Translations under genes and position numbers: made by a program
The notes under the pieces: model-generated
The model's database searches: none
What the model was told of the DNA's origin: nothing
Seen by the model: only the letters and a program-made list of their open reading frames with translations
NCBI GenBank assembly: GCA_958295715.1
Contig: OY282371.1
Span: 1,249,183-1,313,182, forward strand
Length of the DNA: 64,000 bases
Reading direction: 5' to 3'
Origin: an uncultured Dehalococcoidia bacterium
GTDB lineage: Bacteria; Chloroflexota; Dehalococcoidia; Lucifugimonadales; GCA-2712585
Part shown: one piece after another, positions 41,812 to 51,400 of the stretch
How the letters are laid out: every line of letters starts with the position of its first letter
Numbering within the stretch: the first letter of the stretch is position 1

Positions 41812-43243
41812 TGGAGCGCTCTAGGACCAGCTTGTCCATTTCCAACTGGACGGGGATGGGGTAGTCGCCGCTGAAGCAGGCGTGGCAGAAGCCGCGCCGC
41901 TTCCCTCCAACCACCTCCAACAGTCCCTCAACACTGAGGTAGCCTAAGGAGTCTACGCCGATGATGCGCGCTATCTGGTCGATGGTCTTGTTGGCGGCTA
42001 TCAGTTCCCGGCGGGTGGCCATGTCCACGCCAAAGTGGCAGGCCCACTGGATGGGGGGAGCGCAGACCCTCATGTGTATCTCGGCGGCCCCGGCCTGACG
42101 CAGCAGGCTGACGACCCGGGGCGTGGTGGTGCCGCGCACGATGCTGTCGTCCACCACCACGAGGCGCTTCCCGGCTATCACGTCGGGCAGGGGGTTGAAC
42201 TTCAACTGGACGTCCAGGTCCCTGAGGCGCTGGTCCGGCGCGATGAAGGTCCTGCCGACGTAGCGGTTCTTTATCAGCCCGTCGCTGTAGGGGATGCCGG
42301 ACTCGGCGGCGTATCCCATGGCGGCGGCGGTGGCGGAGTCCGGGATGCCGATGACCAGGTCTCCCTCGGCGGGCCGCTCCTGGGCCAACCGCGCGCCCAT
42401 GGCCCTGCGGGTGCCGTAGACCTGAACGTCATCCAACCGGGTGTCGGGCCGCGCGAAGTAGATGAGTTCAAAGACACAGAGGGCGCGCTTCTGAGTGCGG
42501 CCGGCCCACACGGAGGAATGGACGCCATCTCTATCTATAACCACGGTCTCAGCCGGTTCCAGTTCGCGCACGAACTCCGCGCCCACGTGGTCCAGGGCGC
42601 AGCTTTCGGAGGCGAGTATCCAGCCGCCGCCGTTGAGCTTCCCCAAGCAGAGGGGGCGCACTCCCAGGGGGTCCTTCATTCCTATAATGGAGTCTTTGGT
42701 CTGGGCCACGGCGGAGAAGGCCCCCTGAACGTTGCGCATACAGTGGGCCGTCCGCTCCTCCCAGGTGTCGCCGGGGGCGCTGGCCAGGAGGTAGGCCAAG
42801 GCCTCGGAGTCGGTGGAGGACGAGAAGCCGTATCCCCACTTGGACTCCAACTGCTTGCGCAGGTCGACGGCGTTTATGAGGTTGCCGTTGTGCCCCAGGG
42901 CGAGCTGGCCGTGAACGCCCGACACCAGGAAGGGCTGGGCGTTGGATATGTTGCTGGAGCCGGTGGTGGAGTAGCGGGTGTGGCCTATGGCCATGTCCCC
43001 AATGAGGGGCGTTAGGGACTCCTCGCGGAAGGCCTGGGTGACGAGGCCCATGTCGGTGTGGGTCCTTATGGACTCGCCATCGGAGGAAGCGATGCCGGCG
43101 CTCTCTTGGCCCCTGTGCTGAAGGGCGAAGAGGCCGAAGAAGACGACCCGCGCCGCGTGGTCGTCCGGGGAGTAGACGCCTACAACCCCGCACTCCTCCC
43201 GCGGACTGTCTGAGAAAGACCAGGGTAGAGGTTTACCAGCCAT
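41798..43243 (-). CDS. purF: Amidophosphoribosyltransferase
   Basis: First committed enzyme of purine synthesis, moving glutamine amide nitrogen to PRPP. The protein is 481 residues. EECGVVGVYSPDDHA places the nucleophile cysteine at residue 18, so a 17-residue propeptide must be removed, as in the Bacillus-type enzyme. ALQHRGQESAGI follows. The PRPP loop is LVVVDDSIVRGTTTPRVV. Late cysteines (GFCHACFSGDYP) may be part of a 4Fe-4S cluster, as in B. subtilis. GGGGTGAT precedes the ATG. Confidence 0.96.
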   Translation of the reverse strand: MAGKPLPWSFSDSPREECGVVGVYSPDDHAARVVFFGLFALQHRGQESAGIASSDGESIRTHTDMGLVTQAFREESLTPLIGDMAIGHTRYSTTGSSNISNAQPFLVSGVHGQLALGHNGNLINAVDLRKQLESKWGYGFSSSTDSEALAYLLASAPGDTWEERTAHCMRNVQGAFSAVAQTKDSIIGMKDPLGVRPLCLGKLNGGGWILASESCALDHVGAEFVRELEPAETVVIDRDGVHSSVWAGRTQKRALCVFELIYFARPDTRLDDVQVYGTRRAMGARLAQERPAEGDLVIGIPDSATAAAMGYAAESGIPYSDGLIKNRYVGRTFIAPDQRLRDLDVQLKFNPLPDVIAGKRLVVVDDSIVRGTTTPRVVSLLRQAGAAEIHMRVCAPPIQWACHFGVDMATRRELIAANKTIDQIARIIGVDSLGYLSVEGLLEVVGGKRRGFCHACFSGDYPIPVQLEMDKLVLERSNEPA

Positions 43244-43263
43244 ATCACCCCCACTTGCATCAT

Positions 43264-43291
43264 ATTAAATGCTGACGACCTGGACTGACAA
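43264..43291 (-). promoter_or_regulatory. Promoter for purF-purM-purH
   Basis: Minus strand TTGTCA (43286-43291), 16 bases, TTTAAT (43264-43269), with five of six matches in each box. It ends 20 bases before the purF ATG. No purine riboswitch fits in the short leader. Confidence 0.55.
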
Positions 43292-43337
43292 CCCGGCTAT
43301 AGGAACCGGGCGGTTCCCATACGCTGTTATGTTTATG

Positions 43338-43991
43338 TCAACTCCGCCGGGGGTTCACGGACACCCGGCGGCTCATGCCCCAACCGGAGCTTTCGGTGGT
43401 GACCGACGGGTTGTCGGCCAAGGCCAGATGAACTATCCGCCGTTCCCCCGGCGGCATGGGTTCAAGGGAAACGGACCTGCCGGTGGAGGCCACCCTGCCG
43501 GCCACCCGCCCCGCCAGTTCCTCCAAGGCCCTCTGCCGCCTCAGGCGGTACTCCTCCACGTCCAACAACACCCTTACGGACTCGCCGCCCCTGTCTTTGT
43601 TGACGATGACGTTAACGATGAATTGCAGGGACCGCAGGGTGTCGCCGCGGCGACCGATGAGCAGTCCCGCGTCCTCCCCCTCTATGTCGACCTGAGGGCC
43701 GCCGGATTCGGGGTCGTGGGCGTTGCGCAGGGTGCACACGGCTGAGGTTCCAAGAAGCTCTATTATCTTAGACACCACGCTCATGGCCCGGGGGCCGGCG
43801 TCCTCCCGGTCGGTTATCTTGCGCACCCTAACCCTTGCCGATTCGGAGCCTATGCCAAGGAAGCCGGTCTTGCCGCGGTTAAGTACCTCTACTTCGAGTT
43901 CTTCGCGAGCGGCGTCGAGTTCGTGCATTGCGACTTCGATGGCTTCGTCGACGGTCTTGGCCGTCACTACCTGTATCTTCGGGTCGTCCAT
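43338..43991 (-). CDS. jag: Jag/KhpB-like RNA-binding protein (Jag-N, KH, R3H)
   Basis: RNA-binding protein found beside yidC in many bacteria. The start at ATG 43991 behind AGGAG gives 217 residues. Jag-N covers residues 1-55 (TVDEAIEVAMHELDAA, VLNRGKTGFLGIGSE). A KH domain has IEGEDAGLLIGRRGDTLRSL, where the usual GxxG loop reads GRRG. The R3H domain has SLEPMPPGERRIVHLALAD, near the end. It overlaps the 3' end of yidC by 113 bases in another frame. It is the last gene of rpmH-rnpA-yidD-PQQ-yidC-jag. Confidence 0.92.
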   Translation of the reverse strand: MDDPKIQVVTAKTVDEAIEVAMHELDAAREELEVEVLNRGKTGFLGIGSESARVRVRKITDREDAGPRAMSVVSKIIELLGTSAVCTLRNAHDPESGGPQVDIEGEDAGLLIGRRGDTLRSLQFIVNVIVNKDRGGESVRVLLDVEEYRLRRQRALEELAGRVAGRVASTGRSVSLEPMPPGERRIVHLALADNPSVTTESSGWGMSRRVSVNPRRS

Positions 43992-44811
43992 CTTCTGACG
44001 TCTCCTCTTTCGGCTGGGATTCAACCACCGTGGACTCAACCACGGCGGGCGGCGCGGGCTTGTTCTTCCTGAAAAGCGGTTCCCAACCGGTAATGGGGTA
44101 CTGGGTAAACACGCCCACGATGTTGGAAATAACCCAGTAGAGGGCCAGGCCGCTGGGGAAGGTCATGCTGAACAGCCCAAGCATTACGGGCATCATCCAT
44201 AGCATCATGGACTGGGTTGACTGCTGCCGCGGGTCGGCGGAGGGGCTGGAGGTCATCTTCTGCTGCACCCAGGTCGAGCCGCCCACCAGCAGGGGCATTA
44301 CGATGTTCGTCGGGTCGGGCTCGGCCAGGTTCAGCCACAGGAAGCCGCTGTTCAGGGGCACGGCCTCGTGGACGTAGGGCACCCACGAGTACAGCTTGTC
44401 GGAGAGGGCCACCAGCCTGTCGGGGTTGGTGGGCAGCGTCTGCACCAGGGCTTGGAACAGGCCTATCCATATGGGGAACTGTATCACCAGGGGGCCGAGG
44501 CAGCCCAGGGGGTTCACGCCGGCCTCCCGGTACAGGCGCATGGTCTCTTGGGAGAGCTTCCGCGAGTCGTTCTTGTGCTTCTCTCGCAGGGCCTGAATCC
44601 GGGGCTGGAGGGAGGTCATGGCCCGCATCTGGCGCACCTGTCTGAGGGTTAGGGGCGTGGTGATGAAGCGCACGAAGATGGTGAAGGCGATGATGGATAG
44701 CCCCATGTTGCTGAACAGGACGGCGTAGAGGAACACGAGGCTGTTTATCATGGGCCGCAGGATGCCCTGGTCCCAGATGTCGGTTAGCAGGTTGGCGAAT
44801 ATGGGGTCCAT
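43879..44811 (-). CDS. yidC: Membrane protein insertase YidC/Oxa1
   Basis: Inserts membrane proteins with or after SecYEG. The protein is 310 residues, the short form without the large periplasmic domain. Hydrophobic segments start near residue 22; FTIFVRFITTPLTLRQVRQM has the groove arginine; ALREKHKNDSRKLSQETMRL is the cytosolic hairpin; GLFSMTFPSGLALYWVISN is near the end. There is no lipobox. The C-terminal tail is acidic, then strongly Arg-rich (DRRRSHRSRNARTRRRSRR), and its last 37 codons overlap jag out of frame. Confidence 0.94.
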   Translation of the reverse strand: MDPIFANLLTDIWDQGILRPMINSLVFLYAVLFSNMGLSIIAFTIFVRFITTPLTLRQVRQMRAMTSLQPRIQALREKHKNDSRKLSQETMRLYREAGVNPLGCLGPLVIQFPIWIGLFQALVQTLPTNPDRLVALSDKLYSWVPYVHEAVPLNSGFLWLNLAEPDPTNIVMPLLVGGSTWVQQKMTSSPSADPRQQSTQSMMLWMMPVMLGLFSMTFPSGLALYWVISNIVGVFTQYPITGWEPLFRKNKPAPPAVVESTVVESQPKEETSEDGRPEDTGSDGQDRRRSHRSRNARTRRRSRRTRSRGT

Positions 44812-44818
44812 CAGCCCG

Positions 44819-46060
44819 CTACTCCTTGGTGCGAACGGTCCACGAGATTCTCCACCTATCGACGTTCAAGGCCCTCACCACGCCATCCTTATCGCCAAAG
44901 TATACCCTGGCGGCCGTTCCCGTTCCCGCCGCGGTGAGGGGGCCTCTGACCTCCTCATCCATCTCAATGGGGATGTCGTCCACCGTTCCGTTGGCGGTGT
45001 CAAGGAGGGATATAACGCCGTTCTCGGTGGACACTATGAGGTGGTCGCCGCTCAAGGCGGGGGTGGAGCTTACGGCGTTCCCCACCTCCTGGGTCCAGTT
45101 AGGGGCGTCTTCACTGCGGCGGTCCAGGGGCAGGGCGTAGACCGTTCCATCCATGTCGACGGAGTAGACGGTCTCGCCGTCGGTCACGGACCCGGCCCAG
45201 AACCAGTTGTCACCCGTAAAGGTCCAGAGGGGCCCGGAGCCGGAGGCGGCGTCCAGCGCGTAGAGGGTCCGGTCGAAGGAGCCGAACACGACCATGCCGT
45301 TGGCCACCAGAGGGGTGGTCACCACGGCTCCCTCGGTCTTAAACCGCCAGAGTTCGGCGCCGTCGCTCAGGGACACGGCGTAGAGATGGTCGTCCATAGC
45401 GCCGAAATATACCACACCATTGTCAATGGCGGGGGTTGACCATATCCTGCGCTCCTTGTCGTTGCTCCTGGCCAAGCCTTCGGTGGCGAAGGTCCACAGG
45501 GTCTCCCCGGTGCCGGCGTCGAAGGCGTAGAGGTTTCCATCCTCCGACCCAATCAGCACCTTGCCGTCGGCCAAGGCCGGCCCGCCGATTATCCCGCCGC
45601 GGATGGTCTCCTCCCACTCGTTAACCTCAACCCGTTGGCTGGACCGGCGGTCCTTCCTCAAGGCAATGAGCTTCCCGCCTGCCGCCTCATCGTTGGTGAA
45701 GCTGCCCACGTATACGAAGTCGGGGCCGACGGCCGGGGGGCCGAACACGGAGCCCAACTCGTCGTCCTCAGGGGGATTGTATCGCCACAGGTAGCCCGCG
45801 TCTTCGTCCCGCTCAAGGGCCTGGGCGTCCAGGGCCACCACGTCGCCGTGGCGGGTGGCGGCGTAGACGACGCCTTCGCTTATGGTAACGGGGGTCCAGC
45901 CCTGGGCGGAGCCGATGATGTTGCCGCCGGTGCAGCCCGCCGCCACCAGAGCCAGCAGCGCGGCCACGGCCAGCAGACGCCACCGGCTGAGGAACCGCCG
46001 CGGGGCCGGGGCAAGCGGGCCTCTGTCGCTAGGGTTGTGAATGGCGGGCGGCGTAATCAA
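44819..46060 (-). CDS. PQQ-type beta-propeller lipoprotein (BamB-like fold)
   Basis: A secreted lipoprotein of 413 residues. The leader ends LVAAGC, so Cys43 should be lipidated. The mature part has seven or eight repeats of the type GETLWTFATEG, GAELWRFKTEG and GPLWTFTGDN, alternating with GVVYFGAMDDHLYAV and KVLIGSEDGNLYAF, a PQQ/WD-like propeller. Propellers of this type scaffold protein assembly (BamB) or bind ligands; nothing shows PQQ is bound. The TTG start follows the yidD stop directly. It sits between yidD and yidC, eight bases upstream of yidC. Confidence 0.85.
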   Translation of the reverse strand: MITPPAIHNPSDRGPLAPAPRRFLSRWRLLAVAALLALVAAGCTGGNIIGSAQGWTPVTISEGVVYAATRHGDVVALDAQALERDEDAGYLWRYNPPEDDELGSVFGPPAVGPDFVYVGSFTNDEAAGGKLIALRKDRRSSQRVEVNEWEETIRGGIIGGPALADGKVLIGSEDGNLYAFDAGTGETLWTFATEGLARSNDKERRIWSTPAIDNGVVYFGAMDDHLYAVSLSDGAELWRFKTEGAVVTTPLVANGMVVFGSFDRTLYALDAASGSGPLWTFTGDNWFWAGSVTDGETVYSVDMDGTVYALPLDRRSEDAPNWTQEVGNAVSSTPALSGDHLIVSTENGVISLLDTANGTVDDIPIEMDEEVRGPLTAAGTGTAARVYFGDKDGVVRALNVDRWRISWTVRTKE

Positions 46061-46273
46061 CTAGGGAACCGGGTCATAACCCTTTCCTCCCAGGGGGCGG
46101 CATCTGCTGAGCCGCTTGACGGACAGCCACCCGCCCCTGACGAGGCCGTGGCGGTCGATGGCGTCGTGGGAGTAGTTAGCGCAGGTGGGTTCGTATCTGC
46201 AACAGGTGGGCAGGAATGGAGACAGGGCCAGCCGGTAGAACCCTATGGCCGCCAGAACCGGGCGTTTCAGCAT
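46061..46273 (-). CDS. yidD: Membrane protein insertion efficiency factor YidD
   Basis: A 70-residue protein. FYRLALSPFLPTCCRYEPTC is the family signature (usually yr..iSp...p.CRf.PtCS.Y), and GGWLSVKRLSRCRPLGGKGYDPVP is the standard C-terminus, the last part reading GGKGYDPVP. It overlaps the end of rnpA by seven bases. The family assists YidC and is normally encoded between rnpA and yidC, as here. Confidence 0.94.
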   Translation of the reverse strand: MLKRPVLAAIGFYRLALSPFLPTCCRYEPTCANYSHDAIDRHGLVRGGWLSVKRLSRCRPLGGKGYDPVP

Positions 46274-46626
46274 TGGGTTGTCTCACCCCTTGGCGGAGGG
46301 TTCAGCAGCCTGCTCCTCCGCAGCAGATTGTGAGCGGCGTCCTGCAACCGGTGATAGTCGGAGCCCGCGCTCCTTCCGCGCGCGATGAACACCAGGTCCC
46401 AACCGGGCTTCACCGAGACGATTCTAAGGATCTCTCGCAATCTACGCCTGACCCTGTTCCTAACCACCGCGTTCCCCACGTGCCGGGAGGTCACTAGGCC
46501 GAAACGGGTCTCAGCGGTGTCATTCGGCAAAGCCTTCAGCACCAGAAAGCCGTTGACCCAAGCCCTTCTCTCCTTGCGTATCTGGGCAAACCGTCGACTG
46601 CTCCTTAGCCGTAGCTCTCGCCTCAT
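46267..46626 (-). CDS. rnpA: Ribonuclease P protein component
   Basis: Basic 119-residue cofactor of the RNase P ribozyme that trims tRNA 5' ends. LRSSRRFAQIRKERRAWVNG is the N-terminal region. The RNR motif is in GNAVVRNRVRRRLREILR. The start at ATG 46626 is 15 bases after the rpmH stop. The C-terminus overlaps yidD. Confidence 0.94.
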   Translation of the reverse strand: MRRELRLRSSRRFAQIRKERRAWVNGFLVLKALPNDTAETRFGLVTSRHVGNAVVRNRVRRRLREILRIVSVKPGWDLVFIARGRSAGSDYHRLQDAAHNLLRRSRLLNPPPRGETTQC

Positions 46627-46641
46627 ATAGTGAAGGCATGT

Positions 46642-46779
46642 TTAAACGGTCAAACGGTGGCGCCCTTTGAACCGGCGCCGCTTCAAAACGGCCTGTCCCC
46701 CTCTGGTGCGCATCCGTTGAAAGAACCCGTGCACGCGTTTCCGGCGGCGAACTTTTGGCTGATATGTGCGCTTAGGCAT
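46642..46779 (-). CDS. rpmH: 50S ribosomal protein L34
   Basis: A 45-residue protein beginning [20 protein letters not shown] and ending [10 protein letters not shown]. It is slightly divergent from the usual KRTyQPs..kR.r.hGF..Rm.t..Gr.vl..RR.kGR..L, but unmistakable. AGGAG lies 11 bases before the ATG. It is first in the conserved rpmH-rnpA-yidD-yidC-jag cluster behind a consensus promoter. Confidence 0.96.
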   Translation of the reverse strand: MPKRTYQPKVRRRKRVHGFFQRMRTRGGQAVLKRRRFKGRHRLTV

Positions 46780-46805
46780 ATGGCTTCAGTCTCCTGTGTG
46801 AGAGG

Positions 46806-46835
46806 ATTATAATTTATTGGGAATTACAGTGTCAA
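46806..46835 (-). promoter_or_regulatory. Consensus promoter for the rpmH cluster
   Basis: Minus strand TTGACA (46830-46835), 18 bases, TATAAT (46806-46811): both hexamers are perfect, the strongest promoter in the window. It lies 27 bases upstream of the rpmH ATG. Confidence 0.85.
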
Positions 46836-46852
46836 TTTTGGGCGGTGAGGCA

Positions 46853-47590
46853 GTGAAAGCAAAAGCCGGCAAGATGCGGTTGGACTTGCTCTTGGTGGAC
46901 AGGGCCTTGGTTGAAAGCCGCGAGCTTGCCCAGTCTCTCATTATGGCGGGGAAGGTGACCGCCGACGGCCGCAAGGTCACCAAGCCGGGAACCTCTCTCC
47001 CGGTGGACGCCGCCCTGTCCCTCACGGAGCCGCCACCCTACGTCAGCCGCGGCGGGGTCAAGCTGGCCTACGCCTTGGAGCGGTTCGGCGTCGACCCGAA
47101 GGGGATGACGGCCTTGGACGTCGGGGCCTCCACCGGCGGCTTCACCGACTGCCTGTTGCAACGGGGGGCCAAGCGGGTTTACGCCCTGGACGTTGGCCGC
47201 GGCCAACTGGCCCACCGCCTGAGACAGGACCCTAGAGTTATTAGTATGGAAAGGGTCAACGCCCACCACCACTTCTCGCTGCCGGAGAGGGTGGATATCG
47301 TCACCATAGACGTATCGTTCATATCCGCGACCAAGGTAGCGCCCAACGCCCTACCCCACCTGACGGAGGCCGGGGTCGTCCTAGCCTTGGTGAAGCCGCA
47401 GTTTGAGGCCGGACCCGCGGAGGTGGGTCGCGGCGGCGTGGTGAAGGACACGCGGCTCCACGCCCGCATACTGGGCCGGGTGATCCTCTGGGTCGCGGAA
47501 TCGGGCCTCCGGCTCCGCGCGCTGGCCCCGTCTCCCATCCTTGGGGCCAAAGGGAACCGGGAGTTTTTCCTGATGCTGAGGCGTGGTTGA
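46853..47590 (+). CDS. tlyA: TlyA-family rRNA 2'-O-methyltransferase
   Basis: A predicted rRNA cytidine 2'-O-methyltransferase with an N-terminal S4 domain, of the TlyA family once annotated as hemolysin. GTG at 46853 follows GGTGAGG, giving 245 residues. The S4 domain is RLDLLLVDRALVESRELAQS. The methyltransferase domain has YVSRGGVKLAYALERFGVDP, ALDVGASTGGFTDCLLQRGA (SAM site) and VTIDVSFISATKVAPNALPH. ALVKPQFEAGPAEVGRGGVV is characteristic. The last codons overlap the next gene. Confidence 0.92.
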   Translation: MKAKAGKMRLDLLLVDRALVESRELAQSLIMAGKVTADGRKVTKPGTSLPVDAALSLTEPPPYVSRGGVKLAYALERFGVDPKGMTALDVGASTGGFTDCLLQRGAKRVYALDVGRGQLAHRLRQDPRVISMERVNAHHHFSLPERVDIVTIDVSFISATKVAPNALPHLTEAGVVLALVKPQFEAGPAEVGRGGVVKDTRLHARILGRVILWVAESGLRLRALAPSPILGAKGNREFFLMLRRG

Positions 47591-48491
47591 CGTGGATTCC
47601 GGCCTCGACTTCCTGGTCATCGGCCACGTGACCCTTGACCTTACGCCGGAGGGGGCCGTTCCCGGTGGGGCCGCCCTCTACGCATCGTTGACGGCGGCGC
47701 GACTGGGCAGGCGGGTTAGCCTGCTGACCTGCGGGGCGCCAATCCAGGCCCGCGAGTCCCTGGCCGCCTTGGAGCGGGTGGTGAACCTCCCGTCATCCGC
47801 GACCACCACCTTCGAGAACCGGTACGATGGCGGCGAGAGGACCCAGTTCGTTCACGCCGTGGCGCCGTCCATCGGGGTCGACGACCTCCCGCGAGGCTGG
47901 GAAGGCTTTCCCACGGTTCTCCTGGCCCCGGTCTTCAAGGACGTCGATGAATCCCTGGCGTCGCGCTTCCCCGGCGCGCTGCTGGGGGTCGCGGCCCAGG
48001 GATGGCTGCGGCGCGCCGGCCCCGGCAATCGCGCGCTGCCAAGGGAGTGGAACGACGCGGCGGTCTTGGGGCGCGCCCAGGTTGTCCTTCTGTCGGAGGC
48101 GGATATGCCGGGAGGGCCGGCGCATTCCAACTGGCACAAGGACGACGCCATCCTTATACTAACCCGAGGACATAGAGGCGCCCTGATGCGGAACAACGGC
48201 CGGTGGTTCCGAATTCCACCCTATCCTGTCCAAGAACTGGACCCCACGGGGGCTGGGGATGTTTTCGCCGCCGCCTATCTGGTACGATACGACGAAACGG
48301 GCGACGCATGCGCCGCCGGCCTCTTTGCCAGCTGCGCCGCAGCCCTGAAGGTGGAGGAGCCGGGGCTGGCGGGCATAGCCGGCAGAGAGCGGATAACGCG
48401 CCGGATGGAGCGGTCTCAAGGGCTGGCGGTGACCCCATGCCACGGGCCCGCAGGCTGGCGCAGGGAAGGTTTCCACGGATATACCGCGTAG
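47583..48491 (+). CDS. PfkB-family carbohydrate kinase
   Basis: A sugar or nucleoside kinase of the ribokinase fold, 302 residues. Only weak N-terminal motifs remain (VIGHVTLDLTPEGAVPGGAA, with the GG pair that clamps the sugar). The C-terminal signature is clear: QELDPTGAGDVFAAAYLVRY holds the catalytic Asp and anion hole. The start is GTG overlapping tlyA by eight bases; GTG 47592 is possible. It is in an operon with tlyA and ileS (stop eight bases before ileS). The substrate is unknown. Confidence 0.82.
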   Translation: MVDVDSGLDFLVIGHVTLDLTPEGAVPGGAALYASLTAARLGRRVSLLTCGAPIQARESLAALERVVNLPSSATTTFENRYDGGERTQFVHAVAPSIGVDDLPRGWEGFPTVLLAPVFKDVDESLASRFPGALLGVAAQGWLRRAGPGNRALPREWNDAAVLGRAQVVLLSEADMPGGPAHSNWHKDDAILILTRGHRGALMRNNGRWFRIPPYPVQELDPTGAGDVFAAAYLVRYDETGDACAAGLFASCAAALKVEEPGLAGIAGRERITRRMERSQGLAVTPCHGPAGWRREGFHGYTA

Positions 48492-48499
48492 GAGAAGCA

Positions 48500-51400
48500 A
48501 TGTTCAAAAAGGTCAACAGCCGGGTTAACTTCCCCCAGTTGGAGAAGGACGTCCTCCGGTACTGGGGCGAGATGGATATCGTTAACAAGAGCGAGCAGGG
48601 CGAAGACAGGCCCCTGTTCATGCTCTACGAAGGCCCCCCGACGGCCAACGGCAGCCCCGGCGTTCATCACGTGCTGGCCAGGGCCTTCAAAGACATCATC
48701 TGCCGCTACAAGACCATGAAGGGCTACCGGCCGCTGCGAAAGGGCGGCTGGGACACCCACGGCCTTCCCGTAGAGTTGGAGGTTGAGCGCGAACTGGGCC
48801 TCAAGTCGAAGCAGCAGATTGAGGAGTACGGGATTGAGCGGTTCAACGAGAAGTGCCGCGAGAGTGTCTTCAGGTACGTGAAGGAGTGGGAGGAGCTTAC
48901 GGCCCGCATAGGGTTCTGGGTGGATATGAAGGACCCTTACGTGACCCTGGATAACTCCTACATTGAGACGGGTTGGTGGATCCTCAAGCAGATGTGGGAC
49001 AAGGGGCTGATTTACAAGGGAATGAAGGGAACGCCCCACTGCCCCCGGTGCGTCAGTTCCCTAAGCTCTCACGAAGTCGCCCTGGGTTACGAGGAGAACG
49101 TGCCCGACCCATCCGTTTATGTCAAGTTTCCCCTGTCGGGCTTTGAAGCGACCGCCTCCGGCAACGCCTACGACAGGGTCATGGGACACGGGCTGCCCGT
49201 CTACCTCCTGGCGTGGACCACCACCCCCTGGACCCTTCCCGGCAACACGGCCTTGGCCGTGGACCCGGCGGCTGACTACAGCCTGGTTGAGGTGGACGGC
49301 CCCAACGGTAAAGAAGCGCTGGTTTTGGCCCAGGCCCTGGTGGACGAGGTGGTTAAAGGCCCCTGGAAGACCTTGGACACCCTGAAGGGCAGCGACCTAG
49401 TGGCCCTGACCTACGATAAGCTGTACGACCCGGGCGAGTTCGGCGTGGACGTCTACCAGTTCCGGCCGCCGGAAGGCTCCGGCGGGGGCGGAGCGATCCT
49501 GGAGGCCGTCGACGGCTTCACGCCCAGGGTTATCGACGGGGACTTCGTATCCCTGGATGAGGGCACGGGCATCGTCCACATCGCCCCCGCCTTTGGCGAC
49601 GAGGACCTGACGGCGGGACGCCACAGCAGTCTGGCCTTCGTTCAGCAGGTGGACCTCCAGGGCAACATCACCGGGTCCTTTCCCTTCGCCGGCAAGTTCG
49701 TCAAAGACGCCGACCAGGACATCATGGCCGACCTGAAGGGGCGCGGGCTGCTGTATCACCGGGGCGTCTACAAGCACACCTACCCCTTTTGCTGGCGGTG
49801 CAAGACCCCCGTCCTCTACTACGCCAAAGAGTCCTGGTACATCCACACCACCGCAATGAAAGAGCGGCTCATAGCCAACAACCGGGGCATCAACTGGCAT
49901 CCGGATTATATAAAGGAAGGGCGCTTTGGCGAGTGGCTCCGGAACGGGGTGGACTGGGCCATCTCCCGCGAGCGGTACTGGGGCACCCCGATACCGTTCT
50001 GGCAGTGCGAGTCATGCGGCGAGTATCACTGCGTTGGAACCATCGCCGAGCTCAAAGCGATGGCGGCCCCCGAATACCGGGAGCAGGTAGACGGTCTGGA
50101 CCTGCACCGTCCCCACGTGGATGAGGTGGTCCTGGAATGCCCCGGCTGCTCCGGCCCCATGAGGCGCATCCCCGAAGTGATGGACGCCTGGTTTGACTCC
50201 GGGGCCATGCCCGTGGCCCAGTGGAACGTGACTTCCCAAGAGGAGGTGGAGCGTCTGCGCAAGGACGGCCTCTTTCCCGCCGACTACATCTCCGAGGCCG
50301 TGGACCAGACCCGCGGCTGGTTCTACAGCCTGCTGGCCATTTCCACCCTAATCACCGGGGAGTCCAGCTACAAAAACGTTATCTGCCTGGGGCTGATACT
50401 GGATGAAAAAGGGCGCAAGATGAGCAAGTCCCTGGGCAACATCGTAGACCCGTGGGACGTTCTCAACGCTCAGGGGGCCGACGCCATACGCTGGTATCTC
50501 TTCACGGCCACGAGGCCGGGGGACTCGCGCCGGTTCTCGCAAAAGCTGGTCAACGAGGTGGTGCGGCGGTTCATGCTCACCCTGTGGAACGTCTACTCCT
50601 TCTTCGTCACCTACGCCGAGATAGACGGCTACGACCCCAACCGCGACAAGGCCCCCGACAAGCCCTCCTCGGAGCTTGACAGGTGGATCCTGTCGGAGGT
50701 CAACTGCCTCATCAGCCAGGTGGATGACTCCCTGGACGGCTACGACCCCACCACCGGGGGCAGGCGCATCCAGGAGTTCGTGGACCTGCTTTCCAACTGG
50801 TACGTCCGCCGGAGCCGCCGCCGCTTCTGGAAGAGCGAGAACGACCAGGACAAGCTGTCGGCCTATTCCACCCTCTACACCTGCCTGGTGACGCTGGCCA
50901 AGCTGATGGCCCCCTACACCCCCTTCATGGCTGAGGAGATGTATCAGAACCTGGCGCGCTCCGTGGACGACAAGGCCCCCGAGAGTGTGCACCTGGCCGC
51001 CTTTCCCGTCGCCGACGCGGACCTGGTGGACCAGCCGCTCATGGAGGCGACGCGTTTGGCCAAGCGCCTCTCCAGCCTGGGCAGGGACGCCCGGTCGCGA
51101 GCGGGAAAGAAGGTGCGTTTGCCCCTGCGACTGGCCTTGGTGCGGACGCGGGACGCCTCAGAGAGCGGCCATATCGAGAGCATCAAAGGGCAGCTGATGG
51201 AGGAGTTGAACATCAAGGAGATACGGCTCCTGACCCCGGACGACCCCTTCTACGCCGAGGCCATGAAGGCGGCGGGCGCGGCCCGGTCGGTGGCCGTCGG
51301 CGACTACCAGGCGGTCCTGGATAGCGGGTACATGGTCGCCATAGACACCAGCGTTACGCCTCAGTTGGCCCAAGAGGGGATGGCCAGGGAGCTTGTCCAC

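Noticed and set aside
48203-48499. N-terminal extension of ileS by 99 codons
   Set aside because: It runs in another frame through the PfkB kinase gene; the ATG at 48500 has a proper ribosome-binding site and the normal IleRS start.
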